Below, piece after piece: positions 30,113 through 40,058 of a stretch of 64,000 nt of DNA. The notes beneath the pieces are model-generated. The model searched no databases. It saw nothing but the letters and a program-made list of their open reading frames with translations, and was not told the DNA's origin. Position 1 is the first letter of the stretch. Each line of letters begins with the position of its first letter. A program made the position numbers and the translations under genes. The stretch lies in the NCBI RefSeq assembly GCF_000016345.1, contig NC_009379.1:1116001-1180000 (forward strand), given 5' to 3'. This stretch comes from Polynucleobacter asymbioticus QLW-P1DMWA-1 (GTDB taxonomy: Bacteria > Pseudomonadota > Gammaproteobacteria > Burkholderiales > Burkholderiaceae).

Positions 30113-30207
30113 GACTCTTGTTAGCCTCTTGCTTTTTTTAGTTCATGTTTTTATTTTTTGATTTACTTTTTTGATTTTCTTTTTTGACTTTTTAGACTGT
30201 CCCTCCT

Positions 30208-31065
30208 ATGTATGAATACAACGAGACCTTAGAGCAAGCGCGTCAACGCAATATCGCTGATGCACTCATGGAGGATATTGGTACCGGTGATTGGACTGCC
30301 AAGCTCGTGCCTAGTAAGCAAGTTCATGCGCAACTATTAGTGCGTCAAGAGGCAGTCTTGTGTGGCGTCGATTGGTTTGAGGGAACCCTTAAAAAGCTTG
30401 ACCCCAAAGCCAATATCAAATGGTATTACGTGGAAGGCGATTTGATGAAGGCCGATACGAAGGTCTGCGATATTGAAGCGGACTCCCAAGCCCTACTATC
30501 TGCTGAACGCACTTGCATTAACTTTTTGCAAACCCTATCTTGGACGGCCAGCATTACCCATCAACACGTGGATGCCATTGCAGGGGCAAGTCCCAATCCT
30601 AAGGGGTGCGCCGTATTAGATACACGCAAAACCATTCCAGGTCTACGTCAAGCTCAAAAATATGCAGTGCGTGTAGGTCAAGGACAAAACCAACGTTTGG
30701 CTTTATGGCACGGCATCTTAATTAAAGAAAATCACATTGCCGCAGCCGGTAGCGTCACTGCCGCCCTTAAAGCTGCCGAAGCACTTAACTCAGGGGTAGA
30801 CATTCAGATTGAAGTAGAAAACCTTGCTGAACTCGAAGAAGCATTGGCGGCTGGCGCAAAAAGTATCTTGATTGATAACTTCACTACAGATCAGATGAAA
30901 GAAGCGGTTGCATTCACGGCAGGTAGAGCTTTGCTAGAGGCTTCTGGTGGCATTAACCTAGATCAGATGCGCGCCATTGCAGCAACGGGCGTAGACAGAA
31001 TTTCACTAGGCAAACTTACTAAAGATGTAAACGCAGTTGATTTTTCAATGCGCATACAAGCTTAA
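30208..31065 (+). CDS. nadC: Nicotinate-nucleotide diphosphorylase (carboxylating)
   Basis: 285 residues. It converts quinolinate and PRPP to nicotinate mononucleotide. Family motifs: EDIGTGDWTAKLVP, ERTCINFLQTLSW, DTRKTIPGLRQAQKYAVRVGQ (substrate-binding Arg/Lys), ILIKENHI, VENLAELEEAL and LEASGGINLDQMRAIAATGVDRIS. It follows nadA. The 95-bp gap is an unusual pyrimidine-rich tract and no purine Shine-Dalgarno precedes the ATG. It converges with the TRAP receptor gene, 7 bp apart. Confidence 0.96.
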   Translation: MYEYNETLEQARQRNIADALMEDIGTGDWTAKLVPSKQVHAQLLVRQEAVLCGVDWFEGTLKKLDPKANIKWYYVEGDLMKADTKVCDIEADSQALLSAERTCINFLQTLSWTASITHQHVDAIAGASPNPKGCAVLDTRKTIPGLRQAQKYAVRVGQGQNQRLALWHGILIKENHIAAAGSVTAALKAAEALNSGVDIQIEVENLAELEEALAAGAKSILIDNFTTDQMKEAVAFTAGRALLEASGGINLDQMRAIAATGVDRISLGKLTKDVNAVDFSMRIQA

Positions 31066-31072
31066 TCTGCTT

Positions 31073-32452
31073 TTAAGCTGGTCTTGAGTGGTAAATAGAT
31101 TCTTTGCCTAAAGAATTGCGGATGAAATTAATATTATTTCTTAGGGTATAGCAATCTACTGTTGCTAGCTTGGCAGCCTTACTTATCAACACCCTTCGCT
31201 CCATCTCATCCAAGATTGCCAGATACAAATCACGTTTACTTGGCTCATAATTTTCAATAATTTCATGCTCAAACTTATCTAGTTCTTTGTAAATATTATT
31301 AATTTGTTTGCGGGCTAAGTTCACGCGATAGTTTGGTATCGATTTGATGATGGGATAAGCGAACGCTGCAAAAGGCACCAAGAGCAAGAACATCCGCTCT
31401 AGAAACTCTGCCATCCAAAATGGCAGATACTTCATTAGCACCGGCGTACCCTTTTGGTAAAAATACTTGGCCTCTTCACTTAAGGGCGCTTCAGAGTTCA
31501 TATAGGACGGGAACTGACCAGCATTAGCAAAGTAACTCTTCTCTCCATTAATCTCTTTAGCAGCCTCTAAAAGCAGTAGTTGAATAGCTGGGTGCAAGCG
31601 ATCATCAATTAATAGGTTTGTAGTGGTAGATAACAATTTAATGGGGTGATCTGGGTCATTTATCCCTAGATCAAAGCCACCCATGGGTACCATGACCTCC
31701 TCAAAATAAGGCACTAGACGCGTATAGGCGTCTGCTCGATTAAAAGAAGTTAAATGAATAGTCGGATCTTTAATGAGGGTTTGAACATTCACCGAAGTAA
31801 AACCATCTACTAGCAACAAGGCATCTAACTCACCTCGCTGAAGGGCTTTAACCCCATCATGATTCGATAAGGGGATGAGATTGGGGGTATCACTTGATAG
31901 ATTATTCAGCTTCAAGATATTGATTGCCTGGGTATGAGTACCACTACCAACTGGACCAATACCAATTTTTAACTTGATGATGTCCCGGTCAAGGATATGG
32001 CTGGTGTTGTCAAAAGCTTTATTTCGATAGAATAACCACACAGGCTCGTAGTCAACACTACCTAATGACTGCACACCACTAAGCCCCTCTCGGGCAATCA
32101 TCCCGCCCTGTACTAAAGCAATCTGAATTGGATCCTTACGATCAATTAAATGCTGAAGATTTTCATCTGAACCTTTGGTTTGGACCAACTCTAGCTCGAT
32201 GCCTTTTTTCTTGAAGTAAGCTTGATATTTTTCGCCCAAGATATTGTAAGAGCCGCCAGCGCCAGTGGCCATCATGACTTTTTTGGGTGGCGCAGGCTTA
32301 GCAAACCAAATTAATATTGATAAGCCAGCGAGGAGCAGAACAAGAAGGGGCCAGATTTCACGAAGGAACTCAAACCAGCTCTTCAGCTCATCAGACAAGG
32401 TCTGATAAACAGCAGATATGTGCTCAGTAAAATCTTCTTTAAAGCTAGCCAT
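31073..32452 (-). CDS. TAXI family TRAP transporter solute-binding protein, membrane-anchored
   Basis: 459 residues. An N-terminal span (IWPLLVLLLAGLSILIWFA) is followed by the TAXI binding domain (KVMMATGAGGSYNILGEKYQAYF, GIGPVGSGTHTQAINIL, AQYVGR-like rungs absent) and then a second hydrophobic segment near residue 350 (MFLLLVPFAAFAYPII) with a helical cytoplasmic tail. The extra span and tail distinguish it from free periplasmic TAXI receptors. No TRAP permease gene is adjacent, so it may work as an orphan receptor. A good GGAGAG-type Shine-Dalgarno precedes the ATG. It lies between nadC and nadB without an obvious functional tie. Confidence 0.8.
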   Translation of the reverse strand: MASFKEDFTEHISAVYQTLSDELKSWFEFLREIWPLLVLLLAGLSILIWFAKPAPPKKVMMATGAGGSYNILGEKYQAYFKKKGIELELVQTKGSDENLQHLIDRKDPIQIALVQGGMIAREGLSGVQSLGSVDYEPVWLFYRNKAFDNTSHILDRDIIKLKIGIGPVGSGTHTQAINILKLNNLSSDTPNLIPLSNHDGVKALQRGELDALLLVDGFTSVNVQTLIKDPTIHLTSFNRADAYTRLVPYFEEVMVPMGGFDLGINDPDHPIKLLSTTTNLLIDDRLHPAIQLLLLEAAKEINGEKSYFANAGQFPSYMNSEAPLSEEAKYFYQKGTPVLMKYLPFWMAEFLERMFLLLVPFAAFAYPIIKSIPNYRVNLARKQINNIYKELDKFEHEIIENYEPSKRDLYLAILDEMERRVLISKAAKLATVDCYTLRNNINFIRNSLGKESIYHSRPA

Positions 32453-32517
32453 GAACTCTCCGTCTCAATACAACTAGCTTATCACCAAATATATTGAGAA
32501 AGCCTGGAATCTAACAG

Positions 32518-34176
32518 CTAGGCTTCGGGGGTATTGTCCCCACCCTCAGCCTGAGGGGTCAGAATAGTAGGGTAAGAAACCGCCCAGGTTCCAGGATAGT
32601 CGCGACTGTAATGCAGCCCTCGACTTTCTCGACGCATTAAGGCGGAGCGAACAATTAGTTCTGCACACTCTAGCAAGTTACGCAATTCAATCAAATCCCG
32701 CGTTACCTTAAAGTTCGCGTAATACTCTTGAACCTCATAACGTAGCAACTTAATACGATGAAGAGCTCTCTCTAATCGGCGGTTTGTTCTCACAATGCCA
32801 ACATAGTTCCACATTAATGAGCGTAGTTCATCCCAGTTATGGGCAATCACCACTTGCTCATCTGCATCTTCAACTTGACTCTCATCCCACAGAGGTAAGG
32901 TCGGCATTGTTGGCGTTTTTAACATCGAGATATCTTCGGCGGCAGCTTTACCGATGACAACACACTCCAATAAGGAGTTGCTTGCCAATCGGTTGGCGCC
33001 ATGTAATCCCGTATAGGTAGCCTCACCCACCGCATACAAACCTGGTAGATCTGTGCGGCCCTTGAGATCAGTTACGACACCACCACAGGTATAGTGTGCG
33101 GCTGGGACCACAGGTATAGGCTCTTTGGTAATGTCTAAGCCGAGAGTCAAGCACCGAGCATAAATCATCGGAAAGTGTTCTTTAATGAATTCTTCACCCA
33201 AATGGGTAGCATCAAGATGAACATAATCCAAGCCATGCTTCTTCATTTCAAAGTCAATGGCACGTGCAACGATATCACGTGGTGCCAGCTCATTACGATC
33301 GTCATGATCAGGCATAAAACGAGTGCCATCAGGCAATTTCAGTAAGCCACCCTCGCCTCGCATCGCTTCCGTAATTAAGAAGGTGCGATCACTGGGGTGA
33401 TATAAGCAAGTGGGATGAAATTGAATAAATTCCATATTGCCTACACGGCAACCTGCACGCCATGCCATAGCAATACCATCTCCAGTAGCGGTATCAGGAT
33501 TACTTGTATAGCGATAAACCTTACCTACCCCACCAGTAGCTAAAACTACAGACTTAGCCTCTATAGTTTCAACACGGTTATTTTTAATATCTAAGGCATA
33601 CACCCCATAACAACGATTGGGTTGAGTACGCTGCGTCTTGGCATCAAGCTGACGATTAGTAATGAGATCAAGTGCAATCCAATGCTCTAGGATCTGAATA
33701 TTTTTATGCGCCTTTGCTTTATCCAGCAGGACTTCATGAATTGCTTTACCAGTAGCATCAGCAGCATGGGCAATGCGACGATGACTATGACCACCTTCAC
33801 GAGTGAGATGCAATCCCATGGGGCCAGATTTATCGGTCGTAAATGGAACGCCCTGCTCTACCAACCAACGAATTGCTTCAGCACTTTCTTCGGCAATATA
33901 ACGAGCAGTAGACTCAACCACTAAACCGGCTCCCGCATCTAGGGTATCTGCTACGTGAGAATCAATACTGTCATGCTCTTTATCGACTACCCCAACAATA
34001 CCGCCCTGTGCCCAGGCTGTAGCAGCTTCACCCAAACCACGCTTGGCCATCAAAATGACAGGCTGAGTTTCAGCCATGTGCAAGGCGACAGTTAACCCAG
34101 CTAATCCAGCCCCAATGATGAGGACGGGAAGTTCTGCTTTATCGCTGGTATTTGAGGAAGGTTTTGAACTGGCCAT
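32518..34176 (-). CDS. nadB: L-aspartate oxidase
   Basis: 552 residues. It oxidises L-aspartate to iminoaspartate, the substrate of NadA. The FAD dinucleotide fold is at the N-terminus ([18 protein letters not shown]). Catalytic-domain motifs include [16 protein letters not shown] ([17 protein letters not shown]), [50 protein letters not shown] and the C-terminal helical segment with [14 protein letters not shown]. Length is normal. It is the third de novo NAD gene in the window, on the opposite strand from nadA-nadC. Confidence 0.96.
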   Translation of the reverse strand: MASSKPSSNTSDKAELPVLIIGAGLAGLTVALHMAETQPVILMAKRGLGEAATAWAQGGIVGVVDKEHDSIDSHVADTLDAGAGLVVESTARYIAEESAEAIRWLVEQGVPFTTDKSGPMGLHLTREGGHSHRRIAHAADATGKAIHEVLLDKAKAHKNIQILEHWIALDLITNRQLDAKTQRTQPNRCYGVYALDIKNNRVETIEAKSVVLATGGVGKVYRYTSNPDTATGDGIAMAWRAGCRVGNMEFIQFHPTCLYHPSDRTFLITEAMRGEGGLLKLPDGTRFMPDHDDRNELAPRDIVARAIDFEMKKHGLDYVHLDATHLGEEFIKEHFPMIYARCLTLGLDITKEPIPVVPAAHYTCGGVVTDLKGRTDLPGLYAVGEATYTGLHGANRLASNSLLECVVIGKAAAEDISMLKTPTMPTLPLWDESQVEDADEQVVIAHNWDELRSLMWNYVGIVRTNRRLERALHRIKLLRYEVQEYYANFKVTRDLIELRNLLECAELIVRSALMRRESRGLHYSRDYPGTWAVSYPTILTPQAEGGDNTPEA

Positions 34177-34198
34177 GGAGCTCTTATTCTAACTGGCA

Positions 34199-34432
34199 TT
34201 AGAAATATAGGTCACGCTTGAATTCCTGTATTACGAGGCGCAAAGGAAATGACTCATCTAACTTAGACTCAGAAAGGGGCATTAAACAGTTAGCCACAAA
34301 AGTAGGTGGAAGATCGGGGTTATCTACACAAGCGCGCTCCAATCTAACCAAGAATTGTGTTTGCTCTTCTTCCGAATAACCCTTCTCTGAGGCTATAGTA
34401 CTTATGTACATACATAAATTACGCTCTAACAT
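34199..34432 (-). CDS. Small hypothetical protein downstream of mazF
   Basis: 77 residues with an ATG 14 bp after the mazF stop, reading the same way, and ending 22 bp before nadB. It is acidic and helical-looking (SEEEQTQFLVRLERACVD, LPPTFVANCLMPL). I do not recognise a family. Spacing suggests it is a third cistron of the toxin-antitoxin transcript. It could be a chance frame, but composition looks coding. Confidence 0.5.
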   Translation of the reverse strand: MLERNLCMYISTIASEKGYSEEEQTQFLVRLERACVDNPDLPPTFVANCLMPLSESKLDESFPLRLVIQEFKRDLYF

Positions 34433-34446
34433 TGGGTAGCCGACAT

Positions 34447-34788
34447 CTACGCAATAGAGAGCAAAGACTTTGCCTTAGCTTTTACTTCACCAAGGATCTC
34501 TGAGCTCACTTTATTTTTGTATTTTGCTTTTCTTATTTTCCAATCCAAGGACTTAACCTGATCAGACAAGATCGCTGATTGAACCCCATCCACTACAACT
34601 AGAACCTCAAAGGGATAACCTTTAATCTGGGTTGTTAATGGGCAACAAATCATGAGATTAGTTTTTTTGTTATAGACCTCTGGCGTCAACACAACAGCAG
34701 GTCGACGACCAGCTTGCTCTCTTCCGGCTTGAGGCTCAAACTCCAGCCCTACAATATCACCAGCTTCTGGCACATAAGCTCTCACCAT
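34447..34788 (-). CDS. mazF: MazF/PemK family endoribonuclease toxin
   Basis: 113 residues, typical for the family. Motifs: YVPEAGDIVGLEFEPQAGRE, QAGRRPAVVLTPEVYN, MICCPLTTQIKGYPFEVLV and AILSDQVKSLDWKIRKAKY, which line the SH3-like RNA-binding groove and carry the catalytic Arg and Thr positions. It cleaves mRNA when free of its antitoxin. Its ATG overlaps the antitoxin stop by one base (TAATG), giving tight coupling. Confidence 0.93.
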   Translation of the reverse strand: MVRAYVPEAGDIVGLEFEPQAGREQAGRRPAVVLTPEVYNKKTNLMICCPLTTQIKGYPFEVLVVVDGVQSAILSDQVKSLDWKIRKAKYKNKVSSEILGEVKAKAKSLLSIA

Positions 34789-35030
34789 TAGAGAAGCTCT
34801 TTACCCACGGGGCCACCAAAGTCTGCTTCGCTATGCAAATTCTTAGCAGTAATACCAGCCAACAATTCTTCGAGTGGATACTTCTGCTTGACTATAGGCT
34901 CGATCACGATGCGACCTTTTTGAACCTTTACAGAGACAGGTTGATCAATATTCAATTGGGCAGACTTCATTACCGCAGCATTTAAACGTAAAGCCGGGCT
35001 GTTACCCCACTTTTTAATCATTGTTTGCAT
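34788..35030 (-). CDS. mazE: MazE/PemI family antitoxin (AbrB-type)
   Basis: 80 residues from the ATG at 35030. An in-frame ATG at 35045 exists, but the strong AAGGAGG Shine-Dalgarno lies between the two (about 35036-35042), five bases before the ATG at 35030, which fixes the start. The swapped-hairpin DNA-binding domain is IKKWGNSPALRLNAAVMKSAQL...VSVKVQKGRIVIEPI. The C-terminal ~30 residues should wrap MazF. It neutralises the toxin and represses the operon. Confidence 0.92.
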   Translation of the reverse strand: MQTMIKKWGNSPALRLNAAVMKSAQLNIDQPVSVKVQKGRIVIEPIVKQKYPLEELLAGITAKNLHSEADFGGPVGKELL

Positions 35031-35047
35031 AAGAGCCTCCTTCATAA

Positions 35048-35068
35048 TGTATCTACATTGTATCTACA
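35048..35068 (-). promoter_or_regulatory. Probable MazE/MazEF operator: two 10-bp sites, 11 bp apart
   Basis: TGTATCTACA occurs at 35048-35057 and again at 35059-35068. Each copy is an imperfect palindrome (TGTA..TACA), and the 11-bp step places them on one face of the helix. They lie just upstream of the mazE Shine-Dalgarno, where autorepression would be expected. Operator function is inferred. Confidence 0.65.
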
Positions 35069-35089
35069 TCACCCAATAGAATCAAGCCG

Positions 35090-35120
35090 CAAATAAAAAC
35101 CCCGCCATTAAGACGGGGTT
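35090..35120 (-). terminator. Intrinsic terminator of the formate dehydrogenase operon
   Basis: On the minus strand AACCCCG and CGGGGTT form a stem around a nine-base loop (35098-35120) and are followed by TTTATTT. It stands 57 bp after the fdsA stop and before mazEF. Confidence 0.8.
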
Positions 35121-35176
35121 CGAAGGGTTTTTCTAAGGTTAATGGCTACTAGAACCATTTACCTACAGAGGTCATA

Positions 35177-38068
35177 TTAGACAATAGCCGCCGGATTGAG
35201 TGTTGGATCGTTAGTGCCATATCCCATTACTTTGGACGCTTGACCACCTTTAGCCAACTTGACCGCGCAATACTTAAATTCTGGAATCTTGCCAACCGGA
35301 TCTAGCGCAGAATTCGTAATGAGGTTAGCAGCAGCCTCATAGTATGCAAACGGAATAAAGATCACACCACGTGGTGTACCGTCATCTCGACGTACATGAA
35401 TACCTACCTCACCGCGACGAGACTGAACGGTAATGACATCTCCAGCAGACACACCTAGCTGAGTCATATCTTCACCATTCATCGATACAGTGGCCATAGG
35501 CTCAATAGCATCGAGCACTGTTGCGCGACGAGTCATGCTTCCAGTATGCCAATGCTCAAGTTGACGACCAGTAATCAGGACAAACGGGAATTCAGAATCA
35601 GGACGTTCATTTGCGGGGATGATATCCGCAGGAACCAACTTCACTTTTCCATCGGTAGTAGCAAACTCATCATCAAAAACGATTGGGCGACCCGGATCTT
35701 CAAGCGATAAACATGGATAAGTAACACTCGATTCTTTTTCCAAGCGCTCCCAAGTAATACCATTAATAGCGGCATGCATGGCTTGACGCATTTCATCATA
35801 GACCTCAGCAACTCCATCATCAGAACCTTGATAATTCCAGTTCAAGCCCATGCGTTTAGCAATCTCCTGAATGATCCATAGATCTGGCTTTGCATCTCCA
35901 GGAGGTTCAATGGCTTTTTTACCCATTTGCACCATACGGTCAGTATTACTTGCAGTACCCACCTTTTCTGGCCAAGCGCTTGCAGGCAATACAACGTCTG
36001 CGAGAAGAGCAGTTTCAGTCATAAAGATGTCTTGCACCACCAAATGCTCCAAAGAAGCCAAAGCGTGTCGTGCGTGATTCAAATCAGGATCACTCATCGC
36101 AGGGTTCTCACCTTCAACATACATGCCGCGAATCTTATCGGGATCGCTATCAGGTGCAGTGATTTTGTGCATGATTTCAACTACGGTGTAACCCGGCTTT
36201 TTATCAAGCGGTGTATCCCAGAATTTCTCAAACCAAGCATGCGCCTGTGGGTTATCAACCCTTTGATAGTTCGGGAACATCATCGGAATCAAACCAGCAT
36301 CACTAGCACCTTGCACATTGTTTTGACCACGCAATGGATGTAGACCAGAACCCGGTTTACCAATTTGGCCAGTAATACTCACGAGCGCAATTAAGCAGCG
36401 AGCGTTATCAGTGCCATGCACGTGTTGACTCACGCCCATGCCCCACAAAATCATCGCAGATTTAGTAGTGGCAAATTCTCTAGCAACCTCACGCAGTGTC
36501 TCAGCTGGGATACCACAGATTGGCGCCATCGCTTCAGGGCTATACCCCTTGATATTTTCTTTGAGTGCCTCAAAGTTATTAGAGCGATTTTTGATAAATT
36601 CTTGATCAACCAAGCCTTCTTCAATGATCGTATAGATCATGGCATTGAGCATCGCTACATCAGTATCAGGCTTGAACTGCATAGTGCGCCAAGCATGTTT
36701 ACTGATTTCAGTTTTACGAGGATCGCACAACACAATCTTTGCGCCACGCTTAGCAGCATTCTTAAACCAAGTTGCAGCAACCGGGTGATTGGCTGTTGGG
36801 TTCGATCCAATCAACATGATTAAGCTGGAATGCTCAACATCGTTTACCTGATTACTTACAGCACCAGAACCCACACCCTCTAAAAGCGCTGCTACAGATG
36901 AAGCATGGCAAAGACGAGTGCAATGGTCTACGTTATTGCTGCCAAAGCCTGTGCGTACTAGCTTTTGGAATAAATACGCCTCTTCGTTACTTCCTTTTGC
37001 AGAACCAAATCCTGCTAACACTTTATTGCCGTACTGATCTTTGAGTTTCTTCAACCCACCGCCAGCAAACTCAATCGCCTCTTCCCATGTTGCTTCGCGG
37101 AAGATCTCAGACCAATCTTGATCACGCTCGAGCAAAGATTCATCTTTAGGAACGCCAGGTTTACGTATCAGCGGCTTGGTTAAACGCTGTGGGTTATGGA
37201 TGTAATCCATGCCAAAGCGACCTTTAACGCACAAACGATTATGGTTCGCTGGGCCATCACGACCCTCAACACTCACAATCTTTTCATCTTTCACGTTATA
37301 GGTAATTTGACAACCTACTCCGCAGAATGGGCAAACAGAATCTACTTTACGATCGACGATTTGTGAACCAATCAATCCTTTTGGCATCAATGCGCCAGTA
37401 GGACAAGCCTGCACACATTCACCGCAGGCAACACAGGTACTCTCGCCCATTGGATCGTTTAGATCAAACACAATTTCGCTATGTCCACCACGCATCGCGT
37501 AACCAATCACATCATTCACCTGCTCTTCACGGCAAGCTCGTACACAGCGGTTACATTGAATACAGGCATCAAGATTGACAGCCATCGCAGGATGAGAGAT
37601 ATCGTGAGCGACTTTATCTCTACGCAGTGCTTTGAGCTCGGGACGAACAGTGACATCCATACGTGCAGCCCAAGTGCTGAGCTCACCATGCTGATGCTGC
37701 TCTTCTTCTGCCTTGCTATCGCCCACCCATTTAAAACCTTGGTCTGGCATATCAGAGAGCAACATCTCCAAAACAAGCTTTTGACTCTTTACAGCACGCT
37801 CGCTATTGGCTTGCACTTCCATGCCTGGAGTGGCGGTTCTGCAGCAGCTAGGCGCCAAGGTGCGCTCACCATTAATTTCGACAACACAAGCACGGCAATT
37901 TCCGTCTGGGCGATAACCATCTTTGAAGCAAAGATGCGGAATATCAATACCGTGACGCTTTGCTGCCTTGAGAATTGTTTCACCTTCATAAGAAACAATC
38001 GTCTTGCCGTCTAATTTGAATTCAACGGTTTGCAATTGCAGTTCTTTCGGATTTGTGGGTGCGTTCAT
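35177..38068 (-). CDS. fdsA: NAD-dependent formate dehydrogenase, molybdenum (alpha) subunit
   Basis: 963 residues. It oxidises formate to CO2 at a bis-MGD molybdenum centre. An N-terminal [2Fe-2S] domain has Cys47, 58, 61 and 75/76. A His-Cys [4Fe-4S] region and two ferredoxin-type motifs follow (CIQCNRCVRAC and CVACGECVQACP), then CPFCGVGCQ with CVKGRFG. The molybdenum-ligand cysteine is in HCTRLCHASSVAAL, near residue 385 (Cys, not selenocysteine). The C-terminal MGD-binding part has LITGRQLEHWHTGSMTRR. It lies 38 bp after the fused beta/gamma subunit gene in one operon. No fdsC or fdsD follows; mazEF does. Confidence 0.95.
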   Translation of the reverse strand: MNAPTNPKELQLQTVEFKLDGKTIVSYEGETILKAAKRHGIDIPHLCFKDGYRPDGNCRACVVEINGERTLAPSCCRTATPGMEVQANSERAVKSQKLVLEMLLSDMPDQGFKWVGDSKAEEEQHQHGELSTWAARMDVTVRPELKALRRDKVAHDISHPAMAVNLDACIQCNRCVRACREEQVNDVIGYAMRGGHSEIVFDLNDPMGESTCVACGECVQACPTGALMPKGLIGSQIVDRKVDSVCPFCGVGCQITYNVKDEKIVSVEGRDGPANHNRLCVKGRFGMDYIHNPQRLTKPLIRKPGVPKDESLLERDQDWSEIFREATWEEAIEFAGGGLKKLKDQYGNKVLAGFGSAKGSNEEAYLFQKLVRTGFGSNNVDHCTRLCHASSVAALLEGVGSGAVSNQVNDVEHSSLIMLIGSNPTANHPVAATWFKNAAKRGAKIVLCDPRKTEISKHAWRTMQFKPDTDVAMLNAMIYTIIEEGLVDQEFIKNRSNNFEALKENIKGYSPEAMAPICGIPAETLREVAREFATTKSAMILWGMGVSQHVHGTDNARCLIALVSITGQIGKPGSGLHPLRGQNNVQGASDAGLIPMMFPNYQRVDNPQAHAWFEKFWDTPLDKKPGYTVVEIMHKITAPDSDPDKIRGMYVEGENPAMSDPDLNHARHALASLEHLVVQDIFMTETALLADVVLPASAWPEKVGTASNTDRMVQMGKKAIEPPGDAKPDLWIIQEIAKRMGLNWNYQGSDDGVAEVYDEMRQAMHAAINGITWERLEKESSVTYPCLSLEDPGRPIVFDDEFATTDGKVKLVPADIIPANERPDSEFPFVLITGRQLEHWHTGSMTRRATVLDAIEPMATVSMNGEDMTQLGVSAGDVITVQSRRGEVGIHVRRDDGTPRGVIFIPFAYYEAAANLITNSALDPVGKIPEFKYCAVKLAKGGQASKVMGYGTNDPTLNPAAIV

Positions 38069-38106
38069 TTTTATCTTATCTTCCCTGATCTCTTTTCAGC
38101 GAATCC

Positions 38107-39909
38107 TTATGCAACTTCGTTCGGGAAATATTTATGGATGCAACGAATGGGGTTTGGTGCTGCTTGACCTAAACCGCAAATAGAAGCATCAACCATCACG
38201 GTTGCTAAATCTTCAAGGGTGGTTTGATCCCAAGATTTCGCTTGCATGAGTTTGGCAGCTTTACCAGTACCTACCCGACACGGGGTACATTGGCCACAGC
38301 TCTCATGCTCAAAGAAATGCATCACATTTAAAGCCATATCACGGGCTTTATCTTGGTTACTGAACACCATTACCGCTGCGGAACCAATAAAGCATCCGTA
38401 AGGTTGCAAGGTATCAAAGTCCAAAGGAATGTCATTCATAGTGGCAGGCAAGATCCCTCCTGATGCCCCACCAGGAAGATATCCGTAGAACTGATGGCCT
38501 TCTTGCATACCGCCGCAATACTCGTCAATAAGCTCTTGAATCGTGATGCCTGCAGGTGCCAATTTAACGCCGGGTTTTTTAACGCGCCCACTGACGCTAA
38601 AGCTACGCAGACCTTTGCGATCATGACGGCCAAAGGAACTGAACCATTCTGGTCCACGCTGAACAATATCCCGTACCCAATATAGGGTTTCAAAGTTATG
38701 CTCAAGAGTTGGCCTACCAAATAATCCTACTTGTGCAATGTAAGGTGGACGCATGCGTGGTTCACCACGCTTACCTTCAATACTTTCAATCATCGCGGAT
38801 TCTTCACCGCAAATGTAAGCACCAGCACCACGACGTAATTCAATTAAAGGCAATTTAAATGGGGGATTGGCCTTTAGCTTATCTATCTCCAACTGCAGTA
38901 ACTCACGACAACCATGATATTCATCGCGTAAATAAATATAGCAAGCATCAATACCCACTACAGAAGCCGCGATCAATAAGCCTTCTAAAAAACGATGCGG
39001 ATCGCGCTCTAAGTAAGTGCGATCTTTAAATGTGCCTGGCTCACCCTCGTCAATATTGACGGCCATGAGCTTTGGCGCAACCTGATCTTTTACGATACGC
39101 CATTTGCGCCCCGCCGGAAATCCTGCACCACCTAAACCACGCAAGCCTGAGCTCTCCATGGCCTTAATAATGCTTTCCGCATCACGCTTACCTTCAGCGA
39201 TTTCCTTTGCTAAGGCATATCCACCTTTAGCGCGATAAGCTTCGTAGCCTACATAATCGGGTGATATTGACTGCCCTTCACCTTGAGGTGATACGCCCTG
39301 CTCTGCTAAAGCAGCAGGATCAAAGCTAGCGTCATCTTTGGCTAGAGGCTGAGTGGTCATGACATTCTTGATTGCTGCGGCGACTTTATCAACACTAGCA
39401 AAAATAACTGGGTACTGATGCACCACAGCAACTGGAGCCTGCTCACAACGGCCTACACACGGAGCAGCGGCAACCTTGATATTGGGATTACCTAAAATAG
39501 AAGGTAGCTTGCTTAATAAATTTTGCGCACCAGCTAACTCACAAGCGATGCCATCACAAACACGCACAGTGATGTCCGCCACTGGATCATTACCACGCAC
39601 CACTTCAAAGTGATGGTAGAAAGTGGCGACTTCATACACCTCTGCCATCGGCAGATTCATTTCTTTTGCAAGAGCAACTAAATGACGATCGTGCAACGCA
39701 CGATATTCATCGTTCAGCTTATGAAGATGTTCAATTAATAAATCACGGCGATGTGGGGCATGACCAATCAACTGGCGAACTTCAGCGACTGAAACATCAT
39801 CCACTTGACGACCCTTCAACTTACTTTTGCGACGAATGGTTTCGCGCAAATCATCAGCAGTAGCTATGGCAACTGCTTTGACTTCTCCAGAAGGCTTTGG
39901 GTGATTCAT
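38107..39909 (-). CDS. fdsB: Formate dehydrogenase NADH-side subunit: NuoE-like (FdsG) fused to NuoF-like (FdsB)
   Basis: 600 residues. The first ~190 are NuoE/FdsG-like with a thioredoxin-type [2Fe-2S] site (VCDGIACELAG...CVGRCEQAPV). From about 230 the NuoF/FdsB part has the NADH/FMN site (SSGLRGLGGAGFPAGRKW, NIDEGEPGTFKDR, GAGAYICGEESAMIES) and the N3 [4Fe-4S] motif ESCGQCTPCR near residue 535. It passes electrons from FdsA to NAD+. In Cupriavidus/Rhodobacter the two parts are separate genes; fused forms are known elsewhere. It is first in the operon. Confidence 0.93.
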   Translation of the reverse strand: MNHPKPSGEVKAVAIATADDLRETIRRKSKLKGRQVDDVSVAEVRQLIGHAPHRRDLLIEHLHKLNDEYRALHDRHLVALAKEMNLPMAEVYEVATFYHHFEVVRGNDPVADITVRVCDGIACELAGAQNLLSKLPSILGNPNIKVAAAPCVGRCEQAPVAVVHQYPVIFASVDKVAAAIKNVMTTQPLAKDDASFDPAALAEQGVSPQGEGQSISPDYVGYEAYRAKGGYALAKEIAEGKRDAESIIKAMESSGLRGLGGAGFPAGRKWRIVKDQVAPKLMAVNIDEGEPGTFKDRTYLERDPHRFLEGLLIAASVVGIDACYIYLRDEYHGCRELLQLEIDKLKANPPFKLPLIELRRGAGAYICGEESAMIESIEGKRGEPRMRPPYIAQVGLFGRPTLEHNFETLYWVRDIVQRGPEWFSSFGRHDRKGLRSFSVSGRVKKPGVKLAPAGITIQELIDEYCGGMQEGHQFYGYLPGGASGGILPATMNDIPLDFDTLQPYGCFIGSAAVMVFSNQDKARDMALNVMHFFEHESCGQCTPCRVGTGKAAKLMQAKSWDQTTLEDLATVMVDASICGLGQAAPNPIRCIHKYFPNEVA

Positions 39910-40058
39910 AGTATTCAGTCTCTAATTTTTATTCGTTTTAATGCCAACGAAAGCCCCTTTTTAGGTGCGATCATGCAAGATATCGCCTGATTTTGGGTGA
40001 TTTAATCCCTAAAGTCCTTGACGTTGCTCAAGTACTGAATTTAAGGGTAATCCCTAAT

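Noticed and set aside
37481..38014. 177-residue plus-strand frame
   Set aside because: It is antisense to fdsA, whose Fe-S and Mo-site motifs are unambiguous. Similar antisense frames at 35871-36823 are rejected for the same reason.
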